A DNA stretch of 7,869 nucleotides from Chloroflexota bacterium. Lineage in GTDB: Bacteria; Chloroflexota; Anaerolineae; Anaerolineales; DRMV01. Every line of letters starts with the position of its first letter. Position 1 is the stretch's first letter. The translations under genes and the position numbers were made by a program. Below are positions 5,631 to 7,869 of this stretch, one piece after another. A model generated the notes under the pieces. The model searched no databases, was not told the origin of the DNA, and saw only the letters and a list, made by a program, of their open reading frames with translations. Location: NCBI GenBank assembly GCA_013153375.1, contig JAADEN010000215.1:1-7869 (forward strand), read 5' to 3'.

Positions 5631-7869
5631 ATGACATCCAACGGCAAGCCCAAAGGGTATCGCTACGAAACCCAGGTTGGCGACGAAACCGTCATCATCG
5701 AAACCGGCAAACTGGCCTTCCAGGCCAACGCCGCGGTCACGGTGCGCATGGGCGACACCATGGTCTTCGCCGCGGCCACCATGAGCGACGAGCCCCGGGA
5801 GGACCTGGACTTCTTCCCCCTGCGGGTGGACTACGAGGAACGCCTGTACGCGGGCGGCCGTATCCCCGGCTCTTTCTTCCGCCGAGAGGGCCGGCCCTCG
5901 GAAGAGGCCATCCTCACCGCCCGCCTGGTGGACCGCCCCATCCGCCCCCTGTTCCCCAAGGACCTGCGCAACGACATCCAGGTCATCATCTACTCCCTCT
6001 CGGTGGACGACGAGCACCCCCTGGACATCCTGGCCGTCAACGCCGCGTCCGCGGCCCTGATGATCTCCGACATCCCCTGGAACGGGCCCATCGCCGCGGT
6101 GCGAGTGGGCCGCATCAACGGCGAGTTCGTGGTCAACCCCACCTTCAGCCAACTCAAAGAGTCGGACCTGGACCTGCGCATCGCGGGCACCCGCGACGCC
6201 ATCATCATGGTCGAGGCCGGGGCCCGGGAGGTGGCCGAGGATGTGATGGTGGACGCGCTCACCTTCGGCCATCAGGCGTTGCAGCCCTTGCTGGACCTGC
6301 AGGAACGCATGGCCGCAGAAATCGGCAAGCCCAAGGCCGAATACAAGCCTTTCGTGGTGCCCGAGGAACTGGTCGCGGCCATCGGCGAGCGCATCGCGGA
6401 CCGCATCGTGACCGAAGTGCTCGACCCGACCCTGCGCAAACGGGAGCGCAACCGGGCCATCAACCGCTTGCGGCAAGAGATGATCGAAACCTTCGCCGCG
6501 CTGACCGACGACGAAGGCGCGGCCCTGTACACGCCGGGGCAGATCAAAGCCGCGTTCGAAGAAGTGCTCAAGCAGGTTATGCGCCGACGCATCCTCGAGA
6601 CGGGCGTGCGGGCCGACGGGCGGCGCATGGACGAAATTCGCCCCATCTGGGCCGAGGTGGACATCAGCCCGCGGGCCCACGGTTCGGGGCTGTTCACCCG
6701 CGGCGAGACCCAGGTGCTCACCCTGTGCACCCTGGGCACCCCGCGCGAAGCCCAAGAGTTGGACAACCTGACGCCCACCGAAAGCAAACGCTACATCCAT
6801 CACTACAACTTCCCGCCCTTCTCCACGGGCGAGGTGCGGCCCCTGCGGGGCGCGTCGCGCCGCGAGATCGGCCACGGCGCGCTGGCCGAGCGGGCCTTGC
6901 TGCCCGTCATCCCGCCCGAAGAGGAGTTCCCCTACACCCTGCGCCTGGTCTCCGAGGTGCTCTCGTCCAACGGCTCCACCTCCATGGCCTCGGTGTGCGG
7001 TTCCACCCTGGCCCTGATGGACACGGGCGTGCCCATCAAAGCGCCCGTGGCCGGCATCGCCATGGGCCTCATCAAAGAGGGCGACCGATATGTGGTGCTG
7101 ACCGACATCCTGGGCCTGGAGGACATGCTGGGCGACATGGACTTCAAGGTCGCGGGCACCGAGCAGGGCATCACCGCGCTGCAGATGGACATCAAAATCT
7201 CGGGCCTGACCCGGGAGATCATGGCCCAGGCCCTCTCCCAGGCCCGGGACGCACGGCTGCATGTGCTGGGCAAGATGCTGGAGGTCATCCCGGAGCCGCG
7301 GCCCGAACTCAAGCCCCATGTGCCGCGCATGATCACTCTGTTCATCCCCGTGGATCGCATCGGCGCGGTCATCGGCCCCGGCGGACGGGTGATTCGGGCC
7401 CTGCAAGACGAGACGGGCACCAAGATCGACATCATGGAAGACGGTCGGGTCTTCATCGCCGCGGTGGATCAGGCCGGCGCGCAAGAGGCCCAGCGGCGCA
7501 TCGAGGCCCTGACCGAGGTGCCCGAAGAGGGACGCATCTACACGGGCCGGGTGGTGCGCATCACCGACTTCGGCGCCATCGTCGAGATCCTGCCCAACAC
7601 CAGCGGCATGGTGCACATCTCGCAACTCGCGCCCGGCCGGGTGGAAAAGGTCGAGGATGTGGTCAAGGTCGGCGACGAGATTCAGGTCATGGTCACCAAG
7701 ATCGACCCGTCCTCGGGCAAGATTCGCCTGTCGCGGCAGGCCGTGATCGAAGGCTGGACCCTGGAAGAGGCCCAGGCCAACGACCGGGGCATCAGCGGTC
7801 GAGGTGGGGGACGCTCCTCCGGGCGCGGCGGCCGCGGTGGCGACCGACGGGGTGGTTCGTCCCGGCGGG
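5631..7869 (+). CDS. pnp: Polynucleotide phosphorylase (PNPase), C-terminus cut by the window edge
   Basis: An open frame of 746 codons runs from ATG 5631 off the right edge without a stop. AGGAGG (5620-5625) sits five bases upstream. PNPase is a trimeric 3'-to-5' exoribonuclease that uses phosphate to release nucleoside diphosphates and can also add tails. Domains: first RNase PH-like core (about 10-145, with 'GGRIPGSFFRREGRPSE' near 77-93), helical linker, second RNase PH core (about 325-550) with 'GLEDMLGDMDFKVAGT', whose D498, D504 and K506 match E. coli catalytic D486, D492 and K494; KH domain with the GPGG loop at 582-585; S1 domain about 634-702 ('GRVVRITDFGAIVEI'). After S1 comes a Gly/Arg/Ser-rich tail from about 723 to at least 746, making the protein longer than the usual 700-720 residues. 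It lies 259 bases after rpsO. Confidence 0.97.
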   Translation, partial: MTSNGKPKGYRYETQVGDETVIIETGKLAFQANAAVTVRMGDTMVFAAATMSDEPREDLDFFPLRVDYEERLYAGGRIPGSFFRREGRPSEEAILTARLVDRPIRPLFPKDLRNDIQVIIYSLSVDDEHPLDILAVNAASAALMISDIPWNGPIAAVRVGRINGEFVVNPTFSQLKESDLDLRIAGTRDAIIMVEAGAREVAEDVMVDALTFGHQALQPLLDLQERMAAEIGKPKAEYKPFVVPEELVAAIGERIADRIVTEVLDPTLRKRERNRAINRLRQEMIETFAALTDDEGAALYTPGQIKAAFEEVLKQVMRRRILETGVRADGRRMDEIRPIWAEVDISPRAHGSGLFTRGETQVLTLCTLGTPREAQELDNLTPTESKRYIHHYNFPPFSTGEVRPLRGASRREIGHGALAERALLPVIPPEEEFPYTLRLVSEVLSSNGSTSMASVCGSTLALMDTGVPIKAPVAGIAMGLIKEGDRYVVLTDILGLEDMLGDMDFKVAGTEQGITALQMDIKISGLTREIMAQALSQARDARLHVLGKMLEVIPEPRPELKPHVPRMITLFIPVDRIGAVIGPGGRVIRALQDETGTKIDIMEDGRVFIAAVDQAGAQEAQRRIEALTEVPEEGRIYTGRVVRITDFGAIVEILPNTSGMVHISQLAPGRVEKVEDVVKVGDEIQVMVTKIDPSSGKIRLSRQAVIEGWTLEEAQANDRGISGRGGGRSSGRGGRGGDRRGGSSRR

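Noticed and set aside
5379..7625. Minus-strand open frame of 748 codons opposite pnp
   Set aside because: Antisense shadow in codon register with the clearly real pnp; biased composition and no ribosome binding site or domain.

Overview
The window is very GC-rich, gene-dense bacterial chromosome with most third codon positions G or C. It looks like core housekeeping DNA: I see no phage, insertion sequence, CRISPR array, tRNA or rRNA. The combination of a UlaG-like MBL protein with a 'GEYEIGG' signature, a small alpha/beta-barrel-like protein, and high GC makes me think of Chloroflexota (Anaerolineae-like). That is an inference from family resemblance, not something the sequence proves.

Layout: two transcription units diverge from a 289-base control region (4807-5095). 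Leftward (minus strand) runs a compact five-gene series: aspS (aspartyl-tRNA synthetase), a metallo-beta-lactamase-fold protein that appears to have lost its metal ligands, a 100-residue protein of unknown function, mutY (adenine DNA glycosylase with a complete Nudix box), and a DMT/EamA-type membrane transporter cut by the left edge. Gaps are 51, 37, 18 and 9 bases, so co-transcription is likely. Rightward (plus strand) runs rpsO (ribosomal protein S15), then a Rho-independent terminator, a structured leader, and pnp (polynucleotide phosphorylase) cut by the right edge. The rpsO-pnp order is the classical one known from many bacteria.

Control elements: both divergent units have an extended -10 promoter (TGnTATAAT). 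The rpsO promoter also has a -35-like TTGCCC at 17 bp. The aspS leader can form a hairpin followed by a short U run. The rpsO leader is strongly structured. The rpsO-pnp gap holds a clean terminator and, separately, a 9-bp hairpin upstream of the pnp ribosome binding site.

Functionally the genes concern translation (aspS, rpsO), RNA turnover (pnp) and oxidative DNA damage repair (mutY). The most informative protein-level observations are the His31/Gly83 signature of AspRS, which points to a tRNA-non-discriminating enzyme; the intact Nudix box of MutY; the degenerate active site of the MBL protein; and the RG-rich C-terminal tail of PNPase. I found no convincing evidence of an entirely new system.
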